From JBKPNJ01 sp963695705 (GTDB lineage: Bacteria > Actinomycetota > Actinomycetes > Propionibacteriales > Nocardioidaceae): a stretch of DNA of 64,000 bases. The stretch covers positions 1,364,001 through 1,428,000 of the forward strand of contig CAVOHB010000009.1 in the NCBI GenBank assembly GCA_963695705.1, given 5' to 3'. Below the pieces are notes generated by a model. It searched no databases. It was not told the origin of the DNA and saw only the letters and a program-made list of their open reading frames with translations. Position numbers and translations under genes: made by a program. Shown piece by piece: positions 10,928-18,409 of the stretch (the stretch's first letter is position 1; every line of letters begins with the position of its first letter).

Positions 10928-11077
10928 TCAGCCGGAATGGCGGCTGAGGTTGGTGCGCATCTCCATGAGTCGGCGGTCCGCGTAGCGAGCGTCCGTCCAG
11001 CTCTTGCGCAGGGCGCTCATCCAGCGCGTGACCTGCGAGGTCCGGCCGTTGGACGAGGCTTGGGGGATGTACGACAT
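10928..11077 (-). CDS. Small protein of 49 residues, unknown function
   Basis: ATG 11077 to TGA 10928 encodes MSYIPQASSNGRTSQVTRWM followed by a basic, probably helical half (SALRKSWTDARYADRRLMEM, then RTNLSRHSG). AAGGA lies about 11 nt upstream of the ATG, and an AT-rich stretch at 11125-11160 could hold a promoter. Codon third positions are GC-rich as in the neighbouring genes. No known domain is recognised. The case rests on the ribosome-binding site, composition and the otherwise empty stretch. Confidence 0.45.
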   Translation of the reverse strand: MSYIPQASSNGRTSQVTRWMSALRKSWTDARYADRRLMEMRTNLSRHSG

Positions 11078-11278
11078 GCTCAATCAGATCCTTTGGTACC
11101 AGCGAGTCCGTCTCGCTCTGACATCAATTATTACAGAGCGCAACACTCGCTCGGTACATTTCGAGCTCGAAAGAGAGTGACGTTCGTCTCTCTCCTGGCC
11201 GGCGTAGGCGGCCACCTGCGGCCACGCACCGTCGCAGACGGGCTGCCGCGCATCGTGCCCGGTGAAGTGCATTCGAGC

Positions 11279-11704
11279 TCAGGTGTCAGGGACATCGCGA
11301 AAGCCGAGCACGGCCATGGCCAGCGCGAGGGCGAATCCCGCCCCGGCGATGGGCGTGACGGCGACGTTCCAGCCTCTCGGCGACAACGCACACCGAAACT
11401 CTCTCTCGACCAGGTACCCGGCTGACATCGCCGCGCCGAGCGCTCCCAGGGAGAACGTGGCGTTTCGGCTCGGCCGCGCAGCCAGACAGGTGGTCAGGGC
11501 GGCCTGGGCCGCGAGCATGACGACCGGAGCGGACAACCCGGTCCCGAACAGCCAAGAGTCCCGACCTACTCGTCTCGGGTCGCCGCGCCACCGTAGGAGA
11601 GCGATGTCGAACGGTCTGCCGTCACGCAGTGCTACCCGCTGGCCAGCCACCCCCGCCGCCAGTTGCCCCGTGGAGGCCACCACCAGGAGCGAGCGGGTAC
11701 GCAT
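11279..11704 (-). CDS. Hypothetical integral membrane protein
   Basis: Protein of 141 residues from ATG 11704 (MRTRSLLVVASTGQLAAGVA). Four hydrophobic segments are visible: about residues 5-22, 55-75 (LSAPVVMLAAQAALTTCLAA), 80-95 and 112-135 (VAVTPIAGAGFALALAMAVL). There are no catalytic or binding motifs. Function unknown. It is a monocistronic-looking gene between the 49-residue ORF and the dCTP deaminase-like gene, transcribed away from the latter. Confidence 0.6.
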   Translation of the reverse strand: MRTRSLLVVASTGQLAAGVAGQRVALRDGRPFDIALLRWRGDPRRVGRDSWLFGTGLSAPVVMLAAQAALTTCLAARPSRNATFSLGALGAAMSAGYLVEREFRCALSPRGWNVAVTPIAGAGFALALAMAVLGFRDVPDT

Positions 11705-11855
11705 GCTGGAAGCCTGACAGCCTGTCGATATCCCCGCAGGGGGAGGCCCAGGCCGTGGAGCCGTCCCACCTACTCTGCGCATTTGAGCCTGAGCCGGACC
11801 GTGGGTGGTGTTGTTTAGACTCTCAGCACCCCGCCGAAGCCGAAGGACGTGAGCG

Positions 11856-13067
11856 ATGTTCAGCGTGCCGTCCGGTCGATCCGGTGTGTTGCCTCATCAA
11901 TACCTCAAGGCGGCCATCGACGACGGAGTTCTGAACGCGGGGGGATACACGATTCCCCCCGGAAACATCCAACCGGCCAGCGTGGATCTAAGACTGGGAG
12001 AGATCGCGTACCGCGTTCGATGCAGTTTCCTGCCCGGCGCGCATCGGGTCGAGGACCGGATGAAGGAGTACATCGTCGATGAGCTCGACTTGCACAGGGG
12101 CGGTGCGGTCCTTGAGACGGGGCGTCCCTACCTCATCCCGCTGAAGGAACGGCTGGACCTGCCAGCCACCCTCAGGGGCAAAGCGAATCCGAAGAGCTCT
12201 ACCGGACGCGCGGACGTCTTCACCCGAGTGATCACGGATCACAGCTCACGGTTCGATGAGATCTCCGCGGGGTACCACGGGCAGCTGTACCTCGAGGTCG
12301 TCCCGCTGTCCTTCCCCATCCGGGTGAAGGAGGATCTCTCGTTGAACCAGCTGCGCCTCTCCGCCGGCCGCACGCAGTTGCTCGATGAGGAAATCCGCAC
12401 CGAGCAGCAGGTACGGCCGCTTCTTTTCGTGGATGGACGTCCGGTCCCGGTGGCCGACTTGGAGTTGTCGGCCGGCCTGTTTCTCGGCCTGGACCTTCGG
12501 GGAGCCTCGGACCGGCGGGTCGGTTACCGAGCTCGTGGCAGCGCACCACTGCTGGACATGTCGCTGGTGGGCGCTGCAGACCCGGAGCAGTTCTGGGAGG
12601 CGGTCCTGCGCGAAGAGGGTAACCGGATCGTGCTCACCCCCAAGGACTTCTACCTGCTGATGTCACACGAGGCCGTGAGCATTTCACCAAACCTCGCCGC
12701 GGAGATGACCGCCTATGACCCCACCAGCGGTGAGCTCCGGACGCACTACGCGGGGTTCTTCGACCCTGGCTTCGGCTTCGAGCCGGACGGTCTATCGACA
12801 GGTTCCCGGGCAGCCCTCGAGGTTCGGGCACATGATGTGCCCTTCATGATCGAGCACCGGCAGCACGTCTGCAGGTTGACGTTCGAACACATGCTGGAAG
12901 CTCCCACGATGCTCTACGGACGCACGATCGGTTCGAACTATCAGCACCAGACAGAGACTCTCGGCAAGCATTTCCGCGTGCCGACGCCGGGGCCTGACGA
13001 ACCGGACCCGCCCGTCAAGGAGCCTATTCCTGGCGTCCCGCCTCAGAACGCCACCCTGTTCTCCTAG
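11856..13067 (+). CDS. Double-domain 2'-deoxycytidine 5'-triphosphate deaminase family protein
   Basis: Protein of 403 residues, start ATG 11856 behind AAGGACG. The first half is a Dcd/dUTPase-fold domain: QPASVDLRLG (39-48), NPKSSTGR (111-118), VITDHSSRFDEI and YHGQLYLEVVP (140-150) with Glu147 at the catalytic position. The second half repeats the fold in diverged form (SPNLAAEMTAYDPTSGELRT and RQHVCRLTFEHM). This two-half arrangement, about twice the usual Dcd length, matches the long dCTP deaminase family best known from alphaproteobacteria. The reaction would be dCTP to dUTP plus ammonia, feeding dTTP synthesis. The C-terminal proline-rich tail is unusual. It has no operon partner. Acquisition by transfer is possible but not shown. 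Confidence 0.8.
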   Translation: MFSVPSGRSGVLPHQYLKAAIDDGVLNAGGYTIPPGNIQPASVDLRLGEIAYRVRCSFLPGAHRVEDRMKEYIVDELDLHRGGAVLETGRPYLIPLKERLDLPATLRGKANPKSSTGRADVFTRVITDHSSRFDEISAGYHGQLYLEVVPLSFPIRVKEDLSLNQLRLSAGRTQLLDEEIRTEQQVRPLLFVDGRPVPVADLELSAGLFLGLDLRGASDRRVGYRARGSAPLLDMSLVGAADPEQFWEAVLREEGNRIVLTPKDFYLLMSHEAVSISPNLAAEMTAYDPTSGELRTHYAGFFDPGFGFEPDGLSTGSRAALEVRAHDVPFMIEHRQHVCRLTFEHMLEAPTMLYGRTIGSNYQHQTETLGKHFRVPTPGPDEPDPPVKEPIPGVPPQNATLFS

Positions 13068-13219
13068 GTGCTCGCGATGCAGGTGGGCCGCCGCCCTGCT
13101 CGCACTGCTGGTCGGGTGTCAGGAGCCTGGAGCGGAGGGAAAGTGCGCCTCGATGAGTGGGCGGCCGAATGACCACCAGCCGACCTCTATCGTCACGCCG
13201 AAATATGCCAGACGGCCAC

Positions 13220-13360
13220 TCAGGCCTTGAGACTCGCGACGAGTAGGACGACGCCGAGCCAGAACGGGACGGCGAGGGCGACGGCGAACAGCAGGCCGCG
13301 GAAGAGATCGCCATCACGAAAGTCGAGCTGGGACGGCCGGGCCTTCTGGCGAGCGGACAT
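13220..13360 (-). CDS. Small single-pass membrane protein, 46 residues
   Basis: ATG 13360 to TGA 13220 reads MSARQKARPSQLDFRDGDLF and then one hydrophobic segment, RGLLFAVALAVPFWLGVVLL, with a short tail VASLKA. A basic cytoplasmic N-terminus followed by one transmembrane helix suggests a small membrane protein. No family is recognised. A longer start at 13459 would add residues of poor quality. Function unknown. Confidence 0.5.
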   Translation of the reverse strand: MSARQKARPSQLDFRDGDLFRGLLFAVALAVPFWLGVVLLVASLKA

Positions 13361-13661
13361 GCCCTCGTCGATAGCGCCCGCCAGGGGCGCGGCTGTCGCC
13401 TGAACTCCGCCGCGCTGCCGCGGACGGTCAAGGATGTGACGTCCAGCCGATGGCATCACGAGTGAGCGCGTCCCCTCGTGACTGCGCTCTGACTCATGAC
13501 CTCAGTATGCCGAGTGCGGATGGCCGAACGATGGACCTGCGTGAAAGCGTGCATGTCGATGACGCGAAACAGTCGGCTGCGCGGTCACCTGACCGCCCAG
13601 GTGGGGCATCCCTCAGATGACTGCTCGGCACGGTCGTGGACGCCGCTCGTGCCGGCGCCGA
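13361..13661. other. 301-bp gap, no clear gene
   Basis: Contains a short inverted repeat TCACGAG ... CTCGTGA at about 13457-13482 and a 38-codon plus-strand frame near 13507 without a ribosome-binding site. Nothing here can be supported as a gene. Confidence 0.4.
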
Positions 13662-14027
13662 TCAACCCCAGCAGAGGCAGAACGGATGCCCGGCCGGGTC
13701 CGCGTACACCTGAAAGCCACTGTCCGCCGTCAGATCGTCCGCGGGCTTCAGCAGCCTGGCACCAAGTGACAATGCCTCGTCGTGAGCCGCCTCGATGTCG
13801 TCGACGTAGAGGTCGAGGTGCATCTGTTGCGGCGTTCCGTCGGGCCACTCGGGCGGGACATGGTTTGGCGCCAGCTGAATGCCCAGCCGCGGTTCACCAT
13901 CGACGAGCACCGTGTGCCAGTCGTTCTCCGCGTCGTCAACCGTCCCGCCCAACAGCCGAGCCCAGAAGGAGCTCATGGCGTTCAGGTCGGCCGCGTCGAA
14001 GGCGACAATGGTTCGAGAGATCTTCAT
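13662..14027 (-). CDS. VOC-family protein (glyoxalase/bleomycin-resistance fold)
   Basis: Protein of 121 residues from ATG 14027 (MKISRTIVAFDAADLNAMSS). It has two beta-alpha-beta-beta-beta modules typical of VOC proteins, with HLDLYVDDIEAAHDEALSLG in the second, and ends in YADPAGHPFCLCWG. That C-terminal DPAGHPFCL motif recurs in three other minus-strand VOC genes of this window (15859, 28131, 41515), so they form a paralogue set. His in HLDL and Glu/His elsewhere could bind metal. Substrate unknown. Confidence 0.8.
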   Translation of the reverse strand: MKISRTIVAFDAADLNAMSSFWARLLGGTVDDAENDWHTVLVDGEPRLGIQLAPNHVPPEWPDGTPQQMHLDLYVDDIEAAHDEALSLGARLLKPADDLTADSGFQVYADPAGHPFCLCWG

Positions 14028-14174
14028 GAGGTCATCCTGGCAACGCCAGGATTACTTGGCAGCCGAAGCCTCGAGCAAAGACCAGAGGCCGGCTGAGCAG
14101 CACTCGGCCGCAGGCGTGCCGCTCCGACACGGTTCCGGACACAGAACGTCCGCAATGAGGTCTACCGTGGCGCG

Positions 14175-14744
14175 ATGACCAACAGCGACTACCCCTGGGA
14201 ACCGCCGCTCGCGGGCACCGAGATCGAGCAGCTCGTCGGTGCGCTCGACCGCCTGCGCACGACCTTCCGCTGGAAGGCCGACGCCCTGGACGCGGCCGGG
14301 TTGCAGACCCGCATCGGCGCCTCCTCGCTCACTCTCGGCGGCCTGCTCAAGCATCTCGCTTCCGTGGAGGACTACACCTTCACGACCAAGCTGAAGGGGG
14401 AGCCGATCGGCGCGCCGTGGGAGGCCACCGAGTGGGACGGCAGCAACGACTGGGAGTTCACCTCCGCCGCCAAGGACACGCCCGAACGGCTCTACGCACT
14501 CTGGGACGGTGCCGTCGAACGGTCCCGCGCGAGGCTCGACGCGACCCTGGCCCACGGCGGACTCGACCAGCTCCTCCACGTCTCCTCGCCCGACGGTCAC
14601 CACCCCAGCCTCCGCCGGCTCCTATGCGACCTGATCGAGGAGTACGGCCGGCACACCGGGCACGCCGACCTGCTCCGCGAGACGGTGGACGGTCTGATCG
14701 GCGAGGACCCGCCGGCTGGATGGCAGGCAAGCGCGAGCCGATGA
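14175..14744 (+). CDS. DinB/DUF664-like protein
   Basis: Protein of 189 residues. The pattern RWKADALDAAGLQTRIGASS ... LTLGGLLKHLASVEDYTF ... WDGAVERSRARLDATLAHGG ... LCDLIEEYGRHTGHADLLRE is the four-helix DinB/DUF664 arrangement, with conserved His residues (HLASVE, RHTGHADLLRE) that would bind a divalent metal. In actinobacteria many such proteins belong to the mycothiol-dependent enzyme superfamily. The exact reaction cannot be told. It is a single gene, convergent with nothing and followed by the AraC regulator gene 105 bp later. Confidence 0.8.
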   Translation: MTNSDYPWEPPLAGTEIEQLVGALDRLRTTFRWKADALDAAGLQTRIGASSLTLGGLLKHLASVEDYTFTTKLKGEPIGAPWEATEWDGSNDWEFTSAAKDTPERLYALWDGAVERSRARLDATLAHGGLDQLLHVSSPDGHHPSLRRLLCDLIEEYGRHTGHADLLRETVDGLIGEDPPAGWQASASR

Positions 14745-14823
14745 GAGCGGAGCAGCCGACTGTCGCAACGCAGTCATCTGCGGCAGCCCCGCGCTGGACC
14801 CAGCACGCCGTTACGTTGACAAC

Positions 14824-14853
14824 ATGACCAACCCGTTCCCGGCGTCTCGGTGA
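14824..14853 (+). CDS. Possible 9-codon leader peptide or frameshifted N-terminus of the AraC gene
   Basis: ATG 14824 reads MTNPFPASR and stops at TGA 14851-14853, overlapping the GTG start of the next gene in the arrangement GTGA. It is either a coupled leader peptide or the true N-terminus of the regulator, displaced by one base. The second view is attractive because other indels are seen in this window. Confidence 0.3.
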   Translation: MTNPFPASR

Positions 14854-15278
14854 GTTCCCATCCCATCGCTCGACACCTGCTGCGCGCCAAGGACCTTGCC
14901 GACGCTCGCTTCGCCGAGCCTCTCACCGTGGCCGATCTCGCCGAGTCGGCCCGTTTGTCGACTGCACACTTCAGCCGAGAGTTCCGCCGTGCTTTCGGCG
15001 AGACACCGCACGCCTACGTGCTGACGCGCCGGCTGGAGCGAGCTGCGGCGATGTTGCGGATGACCGACCGCGCGGTCGCGGAGATATGTATCGCCGTCGG
15101 CCTGTCGAGCGTCGGCTCGTTCACCACGACCTTCACCCGGGTGTACGGAAAGACACCCACGGCCTATCGGGCCGACTGGCCCCCGGCCTCCGCCCACGTC
15201 GTGGTCCCGGCCTGCATCGTGCGTGCCTACGGCCGGCCACACAACCGCACGTTTCGAGAAGACATCGGGCCGGCTTGA
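14850..15278 (+). CDS. Short AraC-family transcriptional regulator
   Basis: Protein of 142 residues, start GTG 14850. Two AraC helix-turn-helix motifs are present: LTVADLAESARLSTAHFSRE with FRRAFGETPHAYVLTRRLER, and VAEICIAVGLSSVGSFTTTF with TRVYGKTPTAYRADWP. No separate effector-binding domain is present. A short tail, VVPACIVRAYGRPHNRTFRE, follows and is shared by this small actinobacterial AraC subgroup, which is often found beside a VOC gene. The VOC gene at 15333 lies 54 bp downstream and is the likely target. Confidence 0.85.
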   Translation: MSSHPIARHLLRAKDLADARFAEPLTVADLAESARLSTAHFSREFRRAFGETPHAYVLTRRLERAAAMLRMTDRAVAEICIAVGLSSVGSFTTTFTRVYGKTPTAYRADWPPASAHVVVPACIVRAYGRPHNRTFREDIGPA

Positions 15279-15332
15279 TCCCTAGCGTCGGCTGCATCAT
15301 TTCGATCATTGCGACCAACCCCGGAGGCGACG

Positions 15333-15755
15333 ATGTATCGGATCGGTAGCACGCAGGTGTGGCTGCACGACCAGGAAGAAGCGCTCGAGTTCTACACGAG
15401 GAAGCTCGGCATGGAGGTCCGGTCGGATGTCACGATGCCGGAAATGGGTGACTTCCGCTGGCTGGCCGTGGGACCGGTGGGTCAGGACGACATTGCGATC
15501 GTGCTGATGGCGATTCCCGGGCCGCCCGTGTTCGACGCCGAGACTGCGGAGCAGATCAGGACCTTGCTTGCCAAGGGTGGGACCAGCGCCGTCTTCCTCG
15601 TCACCGATGACTGCCAGCAGGCGTACAAGGAGCTCGCCTCACGAGGTGTCGAGTTCCAGGAGACACCGGAGGAGCGCCCGTACGGGATCGACGCCGGTTT
15701 CCGCGATCCGTCCGGCAACAACTTCCGTCTCACCCAGCTGAAGGAGCTGGGCTGA
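15333..15755 (+). CDS. VOC-family protein paired with the AraC regulator
   Basis: Protein of 140 residues from ATG 15333 (MYRIGSTQVWLHDQEEALEF), preceded by CGGAGG. It has YTRKLGMEVRSDVTMPEMGD, FRWLAVGPVGQDDIAIVLMA, AVFLVTDDCQQAYKELASRG and the C-terminal FRDPSGNNFRLTQL, a complete glyoxalase-like VOC fold with the final D-P-x-G-N-x-F/Y motif. It probably acts in dioxygenation, thiol-aldehyde chemistry or drug binding; substrate unknown. Likely co-regulated with the AraC gene immediately upstream. Confidence 0.85.
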   Translation: MYRIGSTQVWLHDQEEALEFYTRKLGMEVRSDVTMPEMGDFRWLAVGPVGQDDIAIVLMAIPGPPVFDAETAEQIRTLLAKGGTSAVFLVTDDCQQAYKELASRGVEFQETPEERPYGIDAGFRDPSGNNFRLTQLKELG

Positions 15756-15858
15756 GCCGGACGCTGGAAGCACTACCTGCCGATGCGCCTCGCCCCGTGC
15801 CTGTGCTCCACTACGGGCTCCACTCAGGGCACGTTGGCGAGTCTGTAGTTCGTGCCGA

Positions 15859-16242
15859 CTAGTCCTCGTCGCGGCAGAGGCAGAAGGGGTGGCCGGCCGG
15901 GTCGAGGAGCACTCGGACATTCTCCTGCGGTTGGGCAGTGGCCACCGTGGCTCCCAGGGCGACTGCCTCGGCGACCGCGGAATCGAGGTCGCCGACCTGA
16001 AAGTCGAAGTGCATCATCGGGCGCTGGTCCCCAACTGCGGGCGGCCAGACGGGGGCCTGGTAGCTGGTCGCCTGCTGGAACACGACATAGATCGATCCCT
16101 CGGGAGCGGCGAGTATGGCCGTTCCCGGTTCCTCGTGCCCGATGGGCCAACCGAGCAGCTCGGAATAGAACCTCGCCAAGGCACCCGGGTCCGGCGCCTC
16201 GAGAGCGGTGCCCCACCACATGCCGTTCGTCCGCGATCGCAC
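15859..16242 (-). CDS. VOC-family protein of the DPAGHPFCL paralogue set
   Basis: Protein of 127 residues from GTG 16242 (VRSRTNGMWWGTALEAPDPG) with AGGA eight bases upstream; ATG 16221 is an alternative. Features are FYSELLGWPIGHEE, PVWPPAVGDQRPMMHFDFQV and VRVLLDPAGHPFCLCRDED. It is clearly paralogous to the genes at 28131 and 41515, which share the P-x-WPP/T-V-x-G-x-Q-x-x-x-H-x-D segment, and to 13662. Function unknown. It is divergent from the metalloregulator at 16346, so the 100-bp gap between them may hold both promoters. Confidence 0.8.
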   Translation of the reverse strand: MRSRTNGMWWGTALEAPDPGALARFYSELLGWPIGHEEPGTAILAAPEGSIYVVFQQATSYQAPVWPPAVGDQRPMMHFDFQVGDLDSAVAEAVALGATVATAQPQENVRVLLDPAGHPFCLCRDED

Positions 16243-16314
16243 GCGTGCATCCTGTCCAAGGGGCTGAGTGCTGTCCAGAGGCGCGCTGATGCCGCCGCTT
16301 TGGTTGCGCTGGAC

Positions 16315-16339
16315 ACCCGTGCGGCTACACGGGTATATT
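16315..16339 (+). promoter_or_regulatory. Inverted-repeat operator and -10 element of the metalloregulator gene
   Basis: ACCCGTG (16315-16321) and CACGGGT (16328-16334) form a perfect 7-bp inverted repeat with a 6-bp centre. Its last base begins TATATT (16334-16339), a good -10 hexamer. The GTG start at 16346 lies just where transcription would begin, so the mRNA is probably leaderless and a repressor bound here would block the promoter directly. Confidence 0.5.
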
Positions 16340-16345
16340 CCTGGC

Positions 16346-16744
16346 GTGAATCCTCGACCGGAACCGCATGAACACCCCGTCGACGCCCAGCGCGTGGCGC
16401 ATGCACGGGCCCGGGGGCTGTCGGCAGATGATGCCGGCCGGCTTGTCTCGCTGCTCTCGCTGCTGGCTGATCCGGTAAGGGCTCGCATCCTGTATGCGCT
16501 GGACGAGGTCGAGGAGCTCTGTGTGGGCGACTTGGCCCTGGCCCTTGAAGCGACCGAGGATGCCGTTGGCTATGCGTTGCGCTTGTTGCGCACGGCCGGT
16601 CTGGTCGCTACCCGCAAGTCGGGTCGTGTGGTGTTCTACCGGCTCGGTCCGGATTTCCCTGCGCCGCTGCGGGAGCACTGCCTACGTCAGCTCGTTGCCA
16701 TGACCCGTGCCGACGCGGGTGACGACTCCAGGATCGCTCCGTGA
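16346..16744 (+). CDS. ArsR/SmtB-family metalloregulator
   Basis: Protein of 132 residues from GTG 16346. The N-terminus contains PEPHEHP. The winged helix reads ADPVRARILYALDEVEELCV and GDLALALEATEDAVGYALRL, then VVFYRLGPDF. The ELCVGDLA segment at the recognition-helix entry corresponds to the ELCVCDL metal site of ArsR/CadC repressors but has only one Cys. Metal binding may therefore also use His residues of the N-terminus or other side chains. It overlaps the permease start (GTGA), so the pair is an operon and the regulator very likely represses it. The inducer (arsenite, organoarsenical or divalent metal) is not decided. Confidence 0.85.
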   Translation: MNPRPEPHEHPVDAQRVAHARARGLSADDAGRLVSLLSLLADPVRARILYALDEVEELCVGDLALALEATEDAVGYALRLLRTAGLVATRKSGRVVFYRLGPDFPAPLREHCLRQLVAMTRADAGDDSRIAP

Positions 16745-17982
16745 GGCTGCTCGACGCCGTGGGCAGCGCCATGGAGCTGGCGTTCTCGATGACCTGGCAG
16801 ATCTGCTGGGCGTTGATCCTTGGTTTCTTCCTGTCCGCCGTTGTACAGGCCCACGTCCACCGCAAGACGATTGCCCGGTTGCTGGGCGACGACCACCCCA
16901 AGACGTTGGCAGTTGCCACCGGTCTGGGTGCTGCCTCATCATCGTGCTCTTACGCCGCCGTCGCCTTGGCCCGGTCGTTGTTTCGCAAGGGTGCGAACTT
17001 CACCGCTGCGATGGCGTTCGAGATCGCCTCGACCAACCTGGTGATCGAGCTCGGCATCATCTTGGCCCTGCTGATGGGATGGCAGTTCACCGTCGGTGAG
17101 TTCATCGGTGGGCCCGTCATGATCGTGGTCCTCGCTGTGCTGTTCCGATCGTTCCTGCGCCCCCGGCTCCTCGACGCCGCCGGTAGGCAGGCCGAGCGAG
17201 GCATCGCAGGGTCGATGGAGGGCCACGCCGCCATGGACATGAGCGTCACCGGAACTGGTCCGGTCTGGCGTCGGGTGACGTCGGCGGACGGGTTCACGTC
17301 CGTCAGCCATATCTTCGTGATGGAGTGGGCCGCGGTGCTGCGCGACATCGTCATCGGCCTGCTCATCGCCGGTGCCATCGGAGCGTGGGTCCCCGAGAGC
17401 TTCTGGCAGTCGTTCTTCCTGATCGACCATCCGGTGCTGTCGAAGGTGTGGGGACCGCTGATCGGCCCAGTCGTTGCCATGGCGAGCTTCGTCTGCTCGA
17501 TCGGCAACGTGCCCCTGGCCGCTGTTCTGTGGAACGGGGGCATCAGCTTCGGCGGCGTGATCGCGTTCATCTTCGCCGACCTGCTGATCGTGCCGATCCT
17601 GGTGATCTATCGGAAGTACTACGGCGGGCGGATGGCGCTGTTCCTCCTCGCCACGTTCTATCTCGCATCGGTGGTTGCCGGCTACATCGTCGAGATCATC
17701 TTCGGCGTTCTGGGATTGATCCCCTCGGAGCGCCACGCCCGAATCGAGATGGCCAGCGTCTCCTGGAACTACACCACGTTCCTCAACATCGCCTTCCTGC
17801 TTCTCGCCGCGCTCCTGATCGTCCGGTTCGTCCGCACCGGCGGCATGCGCATGCTCACGATGATGGGAGGCGGCCCAGACAACGCGCCCGCGGCTGATGG
17901 CAGTTCAGCATCGGCACGAGCGACTGCGCCTGCCCGGCGTCCGTTCGCCCGACCGTTCGACCGTATCCACCGGAAAGAGTGA
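16741..17982 (+). CDS. ArsP/DUF318-type permease (COG0701)
   Basis: Protein of 413 residues with about eight transmembrane helices, start GTG 16741 overlapping the regulator stop. Family marks are TGLGAASSSCSYAAVALARS with adjacent Cys-containing loop, FEIASTNLVIELG in the first half, and MASFVCSIGNVPLAAVLWNG with GGVIAFIFADLLIVPILVIY in the second. Some family members (ArsP) export trivalent organoarsenicals; others are uncharacterised. Pairing with an ArsR-type regulator and presence of arsI and arsR-arsC nearby support a role in arsenical or metal efflux. The C-terminal tail is rich in Ala, Ser and Arg and looks disordered. Confidence 0.8.
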   Translation: MRLLDAVGSAMELAFSMTWQICWALILGFFLSAVVQAHVHRKTIARLLGDDHPKTLAVATGLGAASSSCSYAAVALARSLFRKGANFTAAMAFEIASTNLVIELGIILALLMGWQFTVGEFIGGPVMIVVLAVLFRSFLRPRLLDAAGRQAERGIAGSMEGHAAMDMSVTGTGPVWRRVTSADGFTSVSHIFVMEWAAVLRDIVIGLLIAGAIGAWVPESFWQSFFLIDHPVLSKVWGPLIGPVVAMASFVCSIGNVPLAAVLWNGGISFGGVIAFIFADLLIVPILVIYRKYYGGRMALFLLATFYLASVVAGYIVEIIFGVLGLIPSERHARIEMASVSWNYTTFLNIAFLLLAALLIVRFVRTGGMRMLTMMGGGPDNAPAADGSSASARATAPARRPFARPFDRIHRKE

Positions 17983-18024
17983 CGGCACTGTCGATCCTCG
18001 TTAGACGTGTCAGGTTGCGACAGA

Positions 18025-18060
18025 GATAGACAGGTGTCAACATAGATGGATGTCTAAGCC
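18025..18060. promoter_or_regulatory. ArsR operator overlapping the arsR start codon
   Basis: The element holds ATAGACAGGTGTC (18026-18038) and TAGATGGATGTCTAAG (18043-18058) and matches the arsI upstream element at 28 of 36 positions. The arsR ATG (18050) lies inside it. No ribosome-binding site can be seen between the element and the ATG, so arsR is probably leaderless or nearly so and autorepressed. An extra half-site, TTAGACGTGTCA, is at 18001-18012. Confidence 0.7.
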
Positions 18061-18409
18061 TTTGCTCGAACTCACGCCGGTGCAGGCGGTGGCGTGCTGC
18101 TCCCCGTTGCTTCGCGAACCACTCAGCCGCGATCAGGCCGAACGGGTGGCGCCGCTGCTGAAGGCCCTGGCTGAACCGGTCCGTCTGCGGCTGCTGTCGC
18201 TCGTCGCCTCCCATGCCGGAGGCGAGGCCTGCGTCTGCGATCTGGCCGACGCCTTCGACCTCTCCCAGCCGACCATCAGCCATCACCTCAAAGTGCTCCA
18301 CGAGATCGGCCTGCTGGACCGGACCAAGCGTGGCGTGTGGGTCTACTACCGCGTGCGCACCGAGGCGCTGTCCGACGTGGGCGCCCTCATCGGCGGAGCC
18401 GTTGCGTGA
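18050..18409 (+). CDS. arsR: Arsenic-responsive repressor ArsR
   Basis: Protein of 119 residues. The winged helix is LKALAEPVRLRLLSLVASHA ... ACVCDLADAFDLSQPTISHH ... LKVLHEIGLLDRTKRGVWVY. Thiols are at Cys16-Cys17 (VACCSPL) and Cys62/Cys64 (ACVCDL). An N-terminal Cys pair plus a Cys at the recognition helix is the arrangement described for the arsenite site of Corynebacterium ArsR, so As(III) sensing is well supported. The stop overlaps the arsC start. Autoregulation through the operator spanning its own start codon is likely, with arsI as a further target. Confidence 0.9.
   Translation: MSKPLLELTPVQAVACCSPLLREPLSRDQAERVAPLLKALAEPVRLRLLSLVASHAGGEACVCDLADAFDLSQPTISHHLKVLHEIGLLDRTKRGVWVYYRVRTEALSDVGALIGGAVA

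Noticed and set aside
13068..13219. A frame reading CRWAAALLALLVGCQEPGAEG, like a lipoprotein signal with lipobox LVGC
   Set aside because: No start codon is available in that frame; it would need an indel near 13075. Too short and unsupported to call a gene.
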